Counted from the stretch's first letter, positions 36,668 to 47,452 are shown. The stretch: DNA of 64,000 nucleotides from an uncultured Bacteroides sp. (GCA_947574505.1 CANPJW010000001.1:186001-250000), one strand, 5' to 3'. Translations and numbers: made by a program. The notes: generated by a model not told the origin, from the sequence alone.

Positions 36668-36708
36668 ATGATGCAGCCGAAAGATTATAGTTCTTTCGGC
36701 TGCATCAT
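36668..36708 (-). terminator. Terminator of the tricorn-like protease gene
   Basis: ATGATGCAGCCGAAAGA pairs perfectly with TCTTTCGGCTGCATCAT (17 bp, 7-base loop), 25 bases after the stop. Confidence 0.85.
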
Positions 36709-36732
36709 TTATATGTTTAATTTACGGGCTTT

Positions 36733-39700
36733 TTATTCCACTCCCAAATCTTTATAAGTTCTCGGAGCCGGGACAGAAGGTAACGGTTTGCGATCCTTCA
36801 GCTCTTGTAGAATTACTTCAATAGCTTTATTCAACTGCTGGTCTTCACCTGACTGTTCTTTTACCGGATCATTATCAATCAGAATATCAGGGTCCACTCC
36901 ATGATTTTCTACTATCCATTGACCGGTCTTTGCATCATAATTGGTAAAGAACGGAACACGCACATCCGTACCATCCATATAAGGTAACGGACCACTGATA
37001 CCGACAATGCCACCCCATGTACGAGTACCGATAACTTTACCGATCTTATTTGCCTTGAAACTCCATGGGAACAAGTCACCGTCTGAAGCCGAGTATTTAT
37101 TGATCAGCAATACTTTCGGCCCCACTAGTGTTGCATCAGGAATGGTACCGATTTTAGTTGATCCACGACGCATGGTCAGGCGATAGGGTTCACGAAGCAA
37201 ACGTTCGATAATCATTGGAGATACATTACCACCTCCATTGGCACGGTCATCAATAATCAAGGCTTCTTTATCGAGTTGGGGATAGAAGTAGCGGGCGAAT
37301 TCATTCAGGCCGTCCGGTCCCATATCGGGAATGTAGACATAGCCTACACGGCCATTAGTTGCTTCTTCCACTTTTTTGATATTATTCTGTACCCAGTTAT
37401 AATGATACAATGGGTATTCATTGTCTAATGGTTTAATGACTACTTTACGTGCTCCTTTACTTGATGCGGTACGGTTTATGCTTAGTTCAGTCAAGACATT
37501 GGCTTTGCCTGCCAGCAGACTGTAAATGTTATCAACAGTAGCTGTTGAAATGCCATCAATAGCTGTGATATAATCTCCTTCTTTTACTCCGATACCCGGT
37601 TCTGTAAGGGGAGAACGCAGTTTCTGACTGTAAATTGCACCCGGTAGAATTTTGTCAATACGGTAGAAGCCACCCTTGTCACGACTCAGTTCAGCTCCCA
37701 GTAATCCCATTGGAATACGTTCGGGACCTTTTATTTCACCCGGACTCACATAAGCGTGTCCGCAAGCCAGCTCGGCAATCATCTCACCGATGATATAGTT
37801 CAAGTCCAGACGGGTTTTTGCATGGGGAACTAATACAGCATATTTTTCTTTAATCGCATTCCAGTCTGCTCCATGCATATTTTCCAGATAGAATCCGTCA
37901 CGGAAAGCCCGCCATGTTTCATCGAATATCTGAGCCCATTCCTGACTGTAGTCAATGGGAGCAATCATGTCGTCCAAGTTGACGTTCTCTTCCAATGAGG
38001 CTTTAGTGCATGGAAAATCACAGATATACAGATTATTTCCTTTAAAGAACAATGCTTTCCTATGATTGGCAGCTACATCCATATATGCTCCTTCGGCCAC
38101 GGTTTCTTCTTTTTGTTCGGTCAAATCATATACTTTGGTACTTCTACCACTGGCATACCACACTTTTTTACCGTCTGAATAGAAATTATCGTAGTTACCT
38201 GCTTGTAAAGGCAGTTTAATCAGTCTTCCGGGCAAGCCTTCCGGATCAATTTTAACTGCATTATTTGTGGCTTCCGTTTTTTTATTGACAGCATCAGTTG
38301 CCTGTTGTTCTATGCTGACCATTTCATCCGAAGGTAATAAAGGTGATGGCGTATCATTGGCGAGCATGGCCATATAGACTCCTCCCATACGATTATAGGC
38401 ATGGTTCCACTCTGTCTGGCTGTAAATGGGATTAAAATCTCTTTCGGAACTGAATATGAGGTATTTTCCATCTGTGCTGAAAACAGGTGAAGAAGAATTG
38501 TACCATTTTTCGGTTACCGGATATTCCTTACCTGAAGTCAGATGGTATACATAAATGACACTCATGTTATTAGCTCCGGATTTAGTATAGGTAATCCACT
38601 GGCTGTCTGGTGAATAGTTTACTTCATAGAACTCTCCTTCCGGATTCTGCATGACAGTCCGTTTCGCTTTTGAGGCAATATCAACTTCTACGATACGGTT
38701 TTTACGGTCGGTATAAAGTATTTTCTTGCTGTCCGGGCTCCACATCAGTTGGCGGATATAAGTATCATTGTTTTGGGTCAGTTGGATGGGATCACCCCCT
38801 TCGATAGATTGCAGCCAGATTTCAGTTTCACCGGTACGGTCACTGATATAGGCTATTTGTTTACCGTTCGGACTCCATTCCCCTTCCCGTTCATTGGCTC
38901 CCGGGGTGCGGGTGATATCACGGGTTACCCCTTTTTCGGCAGGAACATCGAATACCTCTCCGCGGGCAGTTACTGCCAGGCGGTGCCCATCCGGTGAAAG
39001 ACTGGCGGCAGTCAGGTTATCTGCTACCCGTTTCATTTCTTTTCGGGCATAGATATTGTCTGAAGTCAGCGTGATGGAGATTTTTTCTGATTTGCGCGTT
39101 TTAGGATCCAGTTTATAGAGGTATCCTCCATGTTCGTAGACAATAATTTGTCCGTTACTGCTGGGGAATTTTACATCATAATCCGTATAGTGGGTTACTT
39201 TTTCAGTTTGTTTGGTCCGGATATTATAAACAAAGATATTCATGGTGCGATCCCGATCGGAAATAAAGTAGATTTCCTCTCCTATCCACATAGGGATAAT
39301 ATCTTGTGCAATATTATTGGTGATATTCTCTACTTTCTTGGCAGCCGGATCATAAATCCAAATGTCATCTGCCATGCCACCGCGATAATATTTCCAATTA
39401 CGGAATTCTCGCATAACCCGGTTGTAAGCCAGCTTTTTTCCATCGGGGGAATAGCTGCAAAAACCTCCTTCGGGTAATGGAATCACTTCGGACATTCCTC
39501 CGTTTTTCGATATACTCCACAGCTTGCCATCGAAACCGTCACTGATACGATTGCGGTAGACTATGTTTTTTCCATCTGGTGTCCAAGTCATTACAATGTT
39601 ATTGGGACCCATTCGGTCTCCTAAGTCATCCCGGCTGTTTGTTGCTGTATAGGTAAGCCGTTGGGGTTCGCCTCCATCGGTTGGAATCAGATATACTTCA

Positions 39701-39957
39701 GTGTTACCGTCATATTGACCGGTGAAAGCAATTGATTTTCCATCCGGAGAAAAACGTGCGAACATTTCATAACCGATATGAGAAGTCAGCTTTTGTGCTT
39801 CTCCTCCATTCAAAGGTGCTTTGTACAGATCTCCGGCGTAAGAAAAGACAATGTCGGAGCCATTGGTAGCGGGGAAACGGAGTAACCTAGCCTCATCGGC
39901 ATGTCCGGTGAAAGCTGTTCCTGCCAGTAACAGGGAGAATAATAGCTTTTTGTTCAT
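36733..39957 (-). CDS. Tricorn-like S41 family peptidase, exported
   Basis: 1074 residues. A signal peptide (LLFSLLLAGTAFTGHA) precedes a large beta-propeller region (about 25-560) with repeated SPDGKxIAF and WSPDSKKILYTD motifs of the PD40 type. Next come a tricorn C1-like helical domain, a PDZ domain (about 770-850, GIGVKEGDYITAIDG), and the S41 protease core. Candidate catalytic residues are His734 in CGHAYV and Ser958-Asp959 in YSASDGD. GGGN near 915 forms part of the oxyanion region. Archaeal tricorn is cytoplasmic; this version carries a signal peptide and is probably periplasmic, degrading peptides. Confidence 0.94.
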   Translation of the reverse strand: MNKKLLFSLLLAGTAFTGHADEARLLRFPATNGSDIVFSYAGDLYKAPLNGGEAQKLTSHIGYEMFARFSPDGKSIAFTGQYDGNTEVYLIPTDGGEPQRLTYTATNSRDDLGDRMGPNNIVMTWTPDGKNIVYRNRISDGFDGKLWSISKNGGMSEVIPLPEGGFCSYSPDGKKLAYNRVMREFRNWKYYRGGMADDIWIYDPAAKKVENITNNIAQDIIPMWIGEEIYFISDRDRTMNIFVYNIRTKQTEKVTHYTDYDVKFPSSNGQIIVYEHGGYLYKLDPKTRKSEKISITLTSDNIYARKEMKRVADNLTAASLSPDGHRLAVTARGEVFDVPAEKGVTRDITRTPGANEREGEWSPNGKQIAYISDRTGETEIWLQSIEGGDPIQLTQNNDTYIRQLMWSPDSKKILYTDRKNRIVEVDIASKAKRTVMQNPEGEFYEVNYSPDSQWITYTKSGANNMSVIYVYHLTSGKEYPVTEKWYNSSSPVFSTDGKYLIFSSERDFNPIYSQTEWNHAYNRMGGVYMAMLANDTPSPLLPSDEMVSIEQQATDAVNKKTEATNNAVKIDPEGLPGRLIKLPLQAGNYDNFYSDGKKVWYASGRSTKVYDLTEQKEETVAEGAYMDVAANHRKALFFKGNNLYICDFPCTKASLEENVNLDDMIAPIDYSQEWAQIFDETWRAFRDGFYLENMHGADWNAIKEKYAVLVPHAKTRLDLNYIIGEMIAELACGHAYVSPGEIKGPERIPMGLLGAELSRDKGGFYRIDKILPGAIYSQKLRSPLTEPGIGVKEGDYITAIDGISTATVDNIYSLLAGKANVLTELSINRTASSKGARKVVIKPLDNEYPLYHYNWVQNNIKKVEEATNGRVGYVYIPDMGPDGLNEFARYFYPQLDKEALIIDDRANGGGNVSPMIIERLLREPYRLTMRRGSTKIGTIPDATLVGPKVLLINKYSASDGDLFPWSFKANKIGKVIGTRTWGGIVGISGPLPYMDGTDVRVPFFTNYDAKTGQWIVENHGVDPDILIDNDPVKEQSGEDQQLNKAIEVILQELKDRKPLPSVPAPRTYKDLGVE

Positions 39958-39986
39958 TTTATTTAGGGTTTGATTTTCGTCGGAAA

Positions 39987-39994
39987 CAAAGTTA
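39987..39994 (-). promoter_or_regulatory. Promoter -7 element of the tricorn-like gene
   Basis: TAACTTTG on the minus strand, exact consensus, 29 bases before the start. Confidence 0.6.
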
Positions 39995-40104
39995 GGTATT
40001 ATTCTTCAGATTATGAGCTGGAACTTATTTCTTTTTTCAGTTGATTATTACTAGAGTTTTTTAATAAGAAATAGTTTTATTGGCATGATGTTTTTAAGAA
40101 ATGC

Positions 40105-40112
40105 TATATTTG
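40105..40112 (+). promoter_or_regulatory. Promoter -7 element of the ECF sigma gene
   Basis: TATATTTG, exact consensus. It lies downstream of an in-frame ATG at 40085, so the ATG at 40136 is the better start. Confidence 0.6.
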
Positions 40113-40135
40113 CAATATTAATAGTCTTAATAAAG

Positions 40136-40723
40136 ATGGATGCAAGTATAGTAGATAAAGATTTGATTGAAAGAATAAACAAAGGAGAAGAAAAAGCTTT
40201 TGAGGTTTTATATAATAGCTATTTTGTCTATCTCTGTGCTTGTGCTAATTCTTATATCTTTAACCCTGTGGAAGCGCAAGATATAGTTAATGAAACTTTT
40301 GCTAAAATATGGTATAGGCGTGGTGAGTTATCTTTTCCTATTCATGCTTATTTGATACGTGCTATTCAGAACGGGTGTTTGAATTACCTCCGTTCGCTTC
40401 ACAGCCGTGAAAGAATTATAGATGAATACCGTGAAGCATTACTTGAGTATCAAGAAGAATTTTGTGCTTCCGAGTGTTCGCCTTTGCAAGAAATGGAATT
40501 AGCTGATTTGGAAAAATCAGTCCAAAATATAGTGTCTTCCTTGCCTGATAAATGCAGGTTCATTTTTGAGCAATATCTTTATTCCAATCTGACTCCTCAA
40601 GAGATTGCAGATAAAAATAATATTTCAGTCAATACAGTCAGAGTACATGTAAAAAATGCCATGGATAAAATAAGAGAAAAGGTGGGATCTAGAGTAGGGA
40701 TTCTATTATTTTTTCTTTTCTAA
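40136..40723 (+). CDS. ECF-type RNA polymerase sigma-70 factor
   Basis: 195 residues from 40136. Region 2 is seen in EEKAFEVLYNSYFVYLCACANSYI and EAQDIVNETFAKIWYRRGEL; region 4 in SLPDKCRFIFEQYLYSNLTPQEIADKNNISVNTVRVHVKNAMDKIRE. It would direct RNA polymerase to the downstream PUL when released by its anti-sigma partner. Gene order sigma, FecR, STN-SusC is the classic FecI-FecR-FecA-like relay. The last ten residues are unusually hydrophobic (GILLFFLF) for a sigma factor. Confidence 0.94.
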   Translation: MDASIVDKDLIERINKGEEKAFEVLYNSYFVYLCACANSYIFNPVEAQDIVNETFAKIWYRRGELSFPIHAYLIRAIQNGCLNYLRSLHSRERIIDEYREALLEYQEEFCASECSPLQEMELADLEKSVQNIVSSLPDKCRFIFEQYLYSNLTPQEIADKNNISVNTVRVHVKNAMDKIREKVGSRVGILLFFLF

Positions 40724-40811
40724 AAAAAGAATGAAAAAAATCTGTTTTTGGCTTAAATGTTTTGTCTGTTGCTTGTGTATTATCTATAGTAGATAATTCC
40801 AAAGATATAAA

Positions 40812-41822
40812 ATGAACAGCCAAATAGATGAATTTGAACGAATAATGCTGGATTATCTGAAAGGCGAAATCTCGTCTGAAGATATGCAGAAACTAACTAT
40901 ATTACTGAAAAGAGAGAATGCTTGTCGCGAAAAATATCGTGAAATAGCCCGTTCTTATGCATTGGCATCCTCTTCTTGGTTTGCACGCAGGAAAGAGCAA
41001 AACTTTGAGCAATTGTGTGATACATTGAATTTCTATTCTTCTCGTAAACATTCTTTTTTCCGTAAAATAAGCGTTTGGAGAAGCGTTGCTATATGGACTT
41101 TACTGATTGGTTGTAGTATAACATTCTTTTATTTATATCATTCGTCTAGTCCAGAAGTTCTTACTCCTTCTTATTGTCAGATTGAGGTTCCCCAGGGGGC
41201 CAGTTCGAAATTATTATTGCCTGATAGTACCATTGTTTTTCTGAATGGGGGGACGGTTTTAAAGTATGATGTTTCTTTGCAGCAGCGGACTGACCGGAAA
41301 GTTTTTCTTTCAGGTGAGGCTTATTTCAAAGTTTCTAGAAATATGCTCAAGCCTTTTATTGTTCATACGGGGGAATTGAATATAAAAGTATTAGGTACAA
41401 CATTTAATGTGGCTTCTTATCCTGATGATGCGGAAATAAAAGTGAGCCTTGTGGAAGGTAGTGTGAATGTTTACACTACTTCAGATGCTAAAAAGAATAT
41501 TCTTCTTTCTCCTGATGAGCAAGCTGTTTATAATAAAAATGATAAGGTATTGTCTATGAGAAAGATAGATGCGGTATCTCAAGCAGCATGGACTACAGGA
41601 AGACTGGTATTTGTTAATGAAAAGTTATTTGATATTTTGAAAACAATCGGGAAAAAATATGATGTACAGATACTTGTGCAGTCTCGGAAAGTGTATACTG
41701 AATATTTTTCAGGAAGTATAGATACGAATCTGACTTTGGATGAAATTCTTTCTTATTTAGATGTGGATAATAAGTTTATGTGGAGAAAGAAAGGAAAAAC
41801 AATAGTTATTACAGACCGGTAA
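40812..41822 (+). CDS. FecR-family anti-sigma factor
   Basis: 336 residues: a cytoplasmic N-terminal sigma-binding part (1-85), one membrane helix (about 92-112, SVAIWTLLIGCSITFFYLY), then a periplasmic FecR domain. Marker segments are IEVPQGASSKLLLPDSTIVFLNGGT, VFLSGEAYFKVSRN, FIVHTGELNIKVLGTTFNVASYPDD and, at the C terminus, LDEILSYLDVDNKFMWRKKGKTIVITDR. It should sequester the sigma factor encoded 88 bases upstream until the STN domain of the SusC downstream signals through the periplasm. Confidence 0.95.
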   Translation: MNSQIDEFERIMLDYLKGEISSEDMQKLTILLKRENACREKYREIARSYALASSSWFARRKEQNFEQLCDTLNFYSSRKHSFFRKISVWRSVAIWTLLIGCSITFFYLYHSSSPEVLTPSYCQIEVPQGASSKLLLPDSTIVFLNGGTVLKYDVSLQQRTDRKVFLSGEAYFKVSRNMLKPFIVHTGELNIKVLGTTFNVASYPDDAEIKVSLVEGSVNVYTTSDAKKNILLSPDEQAVYNKNDKVLSMRKIDAVSQAAWTTGRLVFVNEKLFDILKTIGKKYDVQILVQSRKVYTEYFSGSIDTNLTLDEILSYLDVDNKFMWRKKGKTIVITDR

Positions 41823-41886
41823 CTGATAGATAAAAAGTACTGTGAAAAGTACATGCTTAAATAATTGTTAACTAAAAATTCTAAGT

Positions 41887-44800
41887 ATGAAAAAAAACTT
41901 TTGTAAAGTTCGTAGGGGGCATTGCCTCTCTCTTGTATGGATAGTTTCATTTCTACTATGGGGAAATGTCACTATGGCCGCATTGCCTATTCAGGAGGCA
42001 AAACTTTCTATACAACAGCGTTCAGTGGCTTTGAGTCGGGTTTTTTATGAGATTGAAAAACAGACCGGCTACTCTTTCCTTGTTCGTAATAATGATATTA
42101 ATATGAATGAGAAAGTATCTATTGATGTTAAAAATAAAAGTGTGGAAGAGGTGCTTGAGATGTTGTTTGTAGGGAAAAATATCCGTTATAAAGTGGAAGG
42201 GGAGCATATTTCTGTTTATAAACCCCAGCAATCAAGACAAAATGCAATTACCGGATTGGTTATGGATGTGGCAAAAGAACCAGTTATTGGTGCTTCTGTT
42301 GTGGTAATGGGATCTACTAACGGGTGTATCACAGATTTTGATGGAAAATTTTCTTTAGAAGTTTCTGAATTTCCTGTGAAGTTACAAATCAGTTATATTG
42401 GTTATAAATCTCAAGAGGTAACTGTACGTGATACAAAAACTATTCAGGTGGTATTACGTGAGGACACTGAAACTTTAGATGAAGTGGTGGTAGTGGGATA
42501 CGGTTCGCAGAAAAAAGCAAACCTGACAGGAGCCGTTGCCTCGGTCAAGATGGATGAAGTGATAGGCAATCGTCCTTTGTCACAAGCTGCTGATGCATTG
42601 CAAGGTACGGTTCCCGGCTTGTTTGTGTCTAGTGATGGCAATGCTCCAGGTAAAAGTAAGTCATTCCAGATTCGTGGCGCTTATTCTGTAGGTATTAAAA
42701 ATGATGATGGTTCTTATGGTAGTGCTATCAAGCCTTTGATTTTAATTGACAATGTGGAAGGAGACTTGGATATGGTTAATCCTGAGGATATTGAAACGGT
42801 TACAGTGTTGAAAGATGCTGCTTCAGCTGCCATTTATGGTGCCCGTGCTGCCGGTGGTGTAATTTTGGTTACTACCAAACGTCCGAAAGGAGAAACTTCT
42901 TTCCAACTGAATTATAATAATAACTTTGCCTTTGCAACTGCCATGAATTTGCCAGAACAGGCACCGTTGATGGAATATTTGCAGGCCTATTCTGATGCAG
43001 CCGGAGATCAATTCTGGACAATGGGTTCGCCTAGTGTAAGCAAATGGATGGGATATTTGGAGCAATATCGTAATAATCCGTCTTCTATTCCTACTGTCGG
43101 CGATGGTATCTTTAAAGATACGGATGGGGCTGTTTATTATATGAATGAAAAGGACTTGGTGAAGAACATGCTTGAGACTAGTTTCCAGCATACACATAAT
43201 ATATCAATGACAGGTGGTACTGATAAGCTCCGTTATCGTCTTTCTGCCGGATTTATTGATAATGACGGTGTGCTGATTACTGACAAGGATAAATACAGAC
43301 GAATGAATGTCAGTGGATTTATATCTGCCAATGTTACAAAATGGTTTACTCAGGAAGCCACTTTTAGCTATGCACATAGTAAAAGAATGGAGCCAAAGTC
43401 TGCTTTGGGCGCTGTTTACAGTACTCGTCTTGCTTCTTTCTATCCGGAAGGCAATATGCCGGAAGGTATTTCTGCTGCAGGCGATGGATTACCTTTCTTT
43501 ACTCCGTCCAATCAGATACGTTGGTCCAATCCAGAAAAAACATTGTATGACAATCCTCGTATTTTCCTGAAGTCTATATTGAAGCCATTAAAGGGATTTG
43601 AAATAGCATTTGAATATACTTTCGACAAGAATATATATGATTATAGCTGGTATACGGGAAGTGTGGTATATACTACTGTGCAAGGTGGTAAAGACACGAC
43701 TCCGACCAATGACTATCTACAAAAAAAGAAAAGATATACCGACTATAACTCAATCAACTTGTATGGTACTTATGATTTCTCATTGGGTAATCATCAGTTT
43801 AAGATAATGGCAGGTTTCAATCAAGAATCCAGTTATCAGGAGACAATGGAGGCTTTATCCTATGGACAAGCTGTTATTGAGGTGCCTTCATTGGGTTCGG
43901 GTACATCTACATTGAAAGCTACGGACAAGTATAATGAGTTTTCTGTTCGCGGCGGATTCTTCCGTGTGAATTACAACTATCAGGATAAATATTTGCTGGA
44001 AGTAAACGGACGTTATGACGGTTCTTCTAAGTTTCCTAAAGAATCACGTTACGGTTTCTTCCCCTCTGTTTCGGCCGGTTGGAACATTGCACAGGAAAAA
44101 TTCATGGAAAGTACTCAGAATTGGTTAGGTTCTTTGAAGCTACGTGCTTCTTATGGTATGATTGGTAACCAGAACGTGCCTGCTTATTCGTTTATTCCAA
44201 CTATGGCGGTGAATAATAAATACAATGGTTGGATATCCAATGGTAATTATGTAACCGCTATTACTTCTATTCCTTCATTGGTAAGTCGTAACTTTACTTG
44301 GGAAAAGGTAGGGACATTAGACATCGGTATTGATTTCTCTATGTTCAGTAATCGCTTTACAGGTACTTTTGACTGGTATCAGCGTAATACGAACGGCATG
44401 CTTGCTCCGGGTGTGCAATTGCCTGCTGTAGTAGGTGCGGATGCTCCTTATCAGAATACGGCAGATATGCGTACACGTGGCTGGGAACTGAGTTTCAATT
44501 GGCGCGACCAGATTGGAAAGGTGAGCTACCGAGTCGGTTTCAACCTGTCCGACAGCAAGTCAAAGATTGTGAAGTATGACAGTAACTCATCCTACATATT
44601 AAGCAGCCAAAAGACGAATGCGCTGACGGGTGGAACATATACATTTTGGGAGTTTTATAAAGGTAAGGAATTAGGCGAAATCTGGGGATATGAAACAGAT
44701 GGTTATTATACCGTAGACGATTTTGTCGATACTTCTTCATGGAAATTAAAGGATGGCGTTCCAAGCATAGATGGCTATAATCCTCGTCCGGGTGATGTGA

Positions 44801-45414
44801 AGTTCAAGAACTTAATGGATGATGAAAGAGGGACAAATATGATTTCCAGCGGCAACAATACGTTGAATAATCCGGGCGACCGTAAAGTGATTGGTAATGA
44901 AACTCCTCGTTATCTTTATGGTATTAATCTAGGATTAAACTATAAAGGTTTTGATTTGAGTGCCTTTTTGCAAGGAACCGGTAAACGCGATAAATGGATT
45001 GCCAATACATTGACTTTCCCATTATATTCTGACTTTAAGTTTATTCCTTTATATAAAGGTTTGGGTGATTACTGGCAACCGGTAGATGCTGCCAATGGTG
45101 ATTACACAGCAGTTAATCCTAATGCTGAGTTCCCACGTATTTATGGCAACTATGGTAACCAAGGCTCTAATTACCGCCAGTCAGACAAGTACTTGTCCGA
45201 TGCTTCTTATCTGCGTATCAAGAATGTTACTTTGTCATATACATTCCCCAAAGCATGGATTACCAAAATATCTTTGTCGCAGTTACGTGCTTTTGTCAGT
45301 GTAGAAAATCTGGCAACGTTCTCATCATTGCCAAAGGGTATCGACCCGGAAACGCTGAAATGGGATTATCCCGCATTCCGCACAGTATCCTTTGGGCTTA
45401 ATCTTACATTATAA
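41887..45414 (+). CDS. SusC-like TonB-dependent transducer with STN domain
   Basis: 1175 residues, longer than the SusC at 6604 because of an N-terminal STN signalling domain (about 38-118: LSRVFYEIEKQTGYSFLVRN, VSIDVKNKSVEEVLEMLF). After it come the carboxypeptidase-D-like domain (about 120-195), DEVVVVGYGSQ, the plug with ILIDNVEGD and AAIYGARAAGGVILVTTK, and the barrel ending in VSFGLNLTL. It imports glycan fragments and, through STN, contacts the FecR protein to release the ECF sigma factor. susD follows 21 bases later. Confidence 0.97.
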   Translation: MKKNFCKVRRGHCLSLVWIVSFLLWGNVTMAALPIQEAKLSIQQRSVALSRVFYEIEKQTGYSFLVRNNDINMNEKVSIDVKNKSVEEVLEMLFVGKNIRYKVEGEHISVYKPQQSRQNAITGLVMDVAKEPVIGASVVVMGSTNGCITDFDGKFSLEVSEFPVKLQISYIGYKSQEVTVRDTKTIQVVLREDTETLDEVVVVGYGSQKKANLTGAVASVKMDEVIGNRPLSQAADALQGTVPGLFVSSDGNAPGKSKSFQIRGAYSVGIKNDDGSYGSAIKPLILIDNVEGDLDMVNPEDIETVTVLKDAASAAIYGARAAGGVILVTTKRPKGETSFQLNYNNNFAFATAMNLPEQAPLMEYLQAYSDAAGDQFWTMGSPSVSKWMGYLEQYRNNPSSIPTVGDGIFKDTDGAVYYMNEKDLVKNMLETSFQHTHNISMTGGTDKLRYRLSAGFIDNDGVLITDKDKYRRMNVSGFISANVTKWFTQEATFSYAHSKRMEPKSALGAVYSTRLASFYPEGNMPEGISAAGDGLPFFTPSNQIRWSNPEKTLYDNPRIFLKSILKPLKGFEIAFEYTFDKNIYDYSWYTGSVVYTTVQGGKDTTPTNDYLQKKKRYTDYNSINLYGTYDFSLGNHQFKIMAGFNQESSYQETMEALSYGQAVIEVPSLGSGTSTLKATDKYNEFSVRGGFFRVNYNYQDKYLLEVNGRYDGSSKFPKESRYGFFPSVSAGWNIAQEKFMESTQNWLGSLKLRASYGMIGNQNVPAYSFIPTMAVNNKYNGWISNGNYVTAITSIPSLVSRNFTWEKVGTLDIGIDFSMFSNRFTGTFDWYQRNTNGMLAPGVQLPAVVGADAPYQNTADMRTRGWELSFNWRDQIGKVSYRVGFNLSDSKSKIVKYDSNSSYILSSQKTNALTGGTYTFWEFYKGKELGEIWGYETDGYYTVDDFVDTSSWKLKDGVPSIDGYNPRPGDVKFKNLMDDERGTNMISSGNNTLNNPGDRKVIGNETPRYLYGINLGLNYKGFDLSAFLQGTGKRDKWIANTLTFPLYSDFKFIPLYKGLGDYWQPVDAANGDYTAVNPNAEFPRIYGNYGNQGSNYRQSDKYLSDASYLRIKNVTLSYTFPKAWITKISLSQLRAFVSVENLATFSSLPKGIDPETLKWDYPAFRTVSFGLNLTL

Positions 45415-45435
45415 ACCTTAAATTAGTACGAGTAT

Positions 45436-47358
45436 ATGAAAAGATTATTTATAAGTTTAGCAATTCTCGCAGGAATCAGCCTCTCTAGTTGTAATGATAG
45501 TTTCTTGGAAAAGACTCCTGTTACAGACTTGACGGAGAATAATGCATTCAATTCCTACGATAACTTCAAGGCTTTTATGTGGCCTTGTTATGAGATGTTT
45601 ACAAATAATACTATTCGCACTTCCTTACAAGGATTCGGACAAGACGGACAGTATAAGGGCGATATGGCAGCAGGATACTTTCAGCAAAAATATGAAAGTG
45701 GCTACAATGAATTTGCTTATCAGACAGTTGCCAGTGTAGCATCCGGTAATGGCTGGGATTTTAAATCATTTATCCGCCGTGTCAATATCATGCTTTCACA
45801 CATTGATAATTCTAGTATGACAGAGGCTCAGAAAGACCATTGGCGTGCAGTAGGATATTTTTTTCATTCTTTTTGGTATATGGAATTGATAGATCGTTTT
45901 GGCGATGTGCCTTGGGTGGACCAGGTATTGCAGGAAGATTCTCCCGAAGCTTATGGACCTCGTGTGGATAGAAAAACCGTAGCCGACAAGGTATTGGAAC
46001 GTCTGCAATGGGCGGAACAGAATATTGGAAATTTCACATCACAGGATGGGGACAATACGATTAACCAAGATTGTGTACGTGCCGTTATTTCGCGTTTCGG
46101 ATTACGTGAAGGTACATGGAGGAAATATCATGAATTGGGTGATGCTGAAAAATATCTGCAAGAGTGTGTACGCGCATCCGAGTTATTAATGGCCGCTTAT
46201 CCTACTCTTTACACAGGAACAGACGGTCAACCCGGTGCCGGATATGGTGAAATGTGGACAACAGAGGATTTGGGACAAGTTCCAGGTATCATTCTCTATA
46301 AATCTTATGTGAAGGATATAAATCCTATGGGCATGAGTTATATTGAACATACTTCTTCACACTATGTGGAGATGAACCAGAATACGGTAGATCTTTATTT
46401 GATGAAGAATGGCAAGCCGATTTTGGCTGACGGATCGGGCTACCATGGAAATAAGGACATGTATGCGGTATTTCGTGACCGTGACCCGCGTTTGTATCAC
46501 ACGGTTATACCTCCTTATAAAGTAAAATCTGGAAAAGGCGACTATCCTACCTGGTCGTATACAGACAATCCGGCAGACCGTGAATATATTGATATTATGG
46601 GAGCAAATGAAAGTTGCAGTAACCCGGGTGTTGGTATGAAACGTTTGCCTGGGCAGAACTGGAGTGCATCACTTGTACCTGAAATACCAAGATTAGGTAC
46701 TGGAGCATTTGTGACTTGCCGTTCAGGCTACTATGTATGGAAGAATTGGGATAACTGGGAAACCAGCTTTAATAATGGTAATTTGAATACAGCTGACAAA
46801 CCTATTTTTAAAATTGAAGAAGTCCTGTTGAATGAAGCTGAAGCCAAATTTGAATTGGGAGTATTTGACCAAGGGGTTGCAGACAAAACAATCAATAAGT
46901 TGCGTGATCGTGCCGGTGTAGTCAAAATGGTGGTTGCTGACATTAATGATAGTTTTGATCCTAACCGTGGAAAATACTATCTTAAAGGTAATGAAAGTGG
47001 TATTTTGGTTGATCCTGTCTTATGGGAAATTCGTCGCGAACGTATTATAGAATTGATGGGTGAGGGATTTGGTATTTATGATATCCGTCGTTGGCGTATG
47101 GCTCCGTGGTTCCTCAATAAACCTGCAACTGGTCTTTGGATGAGTAAAGAAGAGGCAATGAAAAATAATATGACTTTATATAATCCTGAAACTGGTTATT
47201 CTGATGGAACTGACGGTTCATTGACGGAAGGTAATTTGTATCTTTTCAATGATCCTCTAAAAGAAGGTAAAGGTTGGTTAGATAAATATTATTTGTATCA
47301 AGTACCGACTACCGAAATATTATTGAACCCAGAACTGGAACAGAATCCTGGTTGGTAA
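45436..47358 (+). CDS. SusD/RagB-family surface glycan-binding lipoprotein
   Basis: 640 residues with lipoprotein signal ISLSSC (Cys about 19). Typical SusD features include LEKTPVTDLTENNAFNSYDNFKAF, HWRAVGYFFHSFWYMELIDRFGDVPWVD, EEVLLNEAEAKFELG, LWEIRRERIIELMGEGFGIYDIRRW and the end block PTTEILLNPELEQNPGW. It is larger than most SusDs (about 520-560), implying extra loops for ligand recognition. Partner of the SusC just upstream. Confidence 0.95.
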   Translation: MKRLFISLAILAGISLSSCNDSFLEKTPVTDLTENNAFNSYDNFKAFMWPCYEMFTNNTIRTSLQGFGQDGQYKGDMAAGYFQQKYESGYNEFAYQTVASVASGNGWDFKSFIRRVNIMLSHIDNSSMTEAQKDHWRAVGYFFHSFWYMELIDRFGDVPWVDQVLQEDSPEAYGPRVDRKTVADKVLERLQWAEQNIGNFTSQDGDNTINQDCVRAVISRFGLREGTWRKYHELGDAEKYLQECVRASELLMAAYPTLYTGTDGQPGAGYGEMWTTEDLGQVPGIILYKSYVKDINPMGMSYIEHTSSHYVEMNQNTVDLYLMKNGKPILADGSGYHGNKDMYAVFRDRDPRLYHTVIPPYKVKSGKGDYPTWSYTDNPADREYIDIMGANESCSNPGVGMKRLPGQNWSASLVPEIPRLGTGAFVTCRSGYYVWKNWDNWETSFNNGNLNTADKPIFKIEEVLLNEAEAKFELGVFDQGVADKTINKLRDRAGVVKMVVADINDSFDPNRGKYYLKGNESGILVDPVLWEIRRERIIELMGEGFGIYDIRRWRMAPWFLNKPATGLWMSKEEAMKNNMTLYNPETGYSDGTDGSLTEGNLYLFNDPLKEGKGWLDKYYLYQVPTTEILLNPELEQNPGW

Positions 47359-47379
47359 TTTATAGTGTGATACGAATGA

Positions 47380-47416
47380 GGCTGTCTCAAATGCGGAATA
47401 ACGTATGGAGACGGTC
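47380..47416 (+). terminator. Possible attenuator between susD and first sulfatase
   Basis: GGCTGTCTC can pair with GAGACGGTC (two G-U pairs), followed by a T-rich tract TTGTTTGGTTTTT. It may reduce read-through into the sulfatase genes. Confidence 0.55.
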
Positions 47417-47452
47417 TTGTTTGGTTTTTAAACTTAGAAAAATCGAAATAAA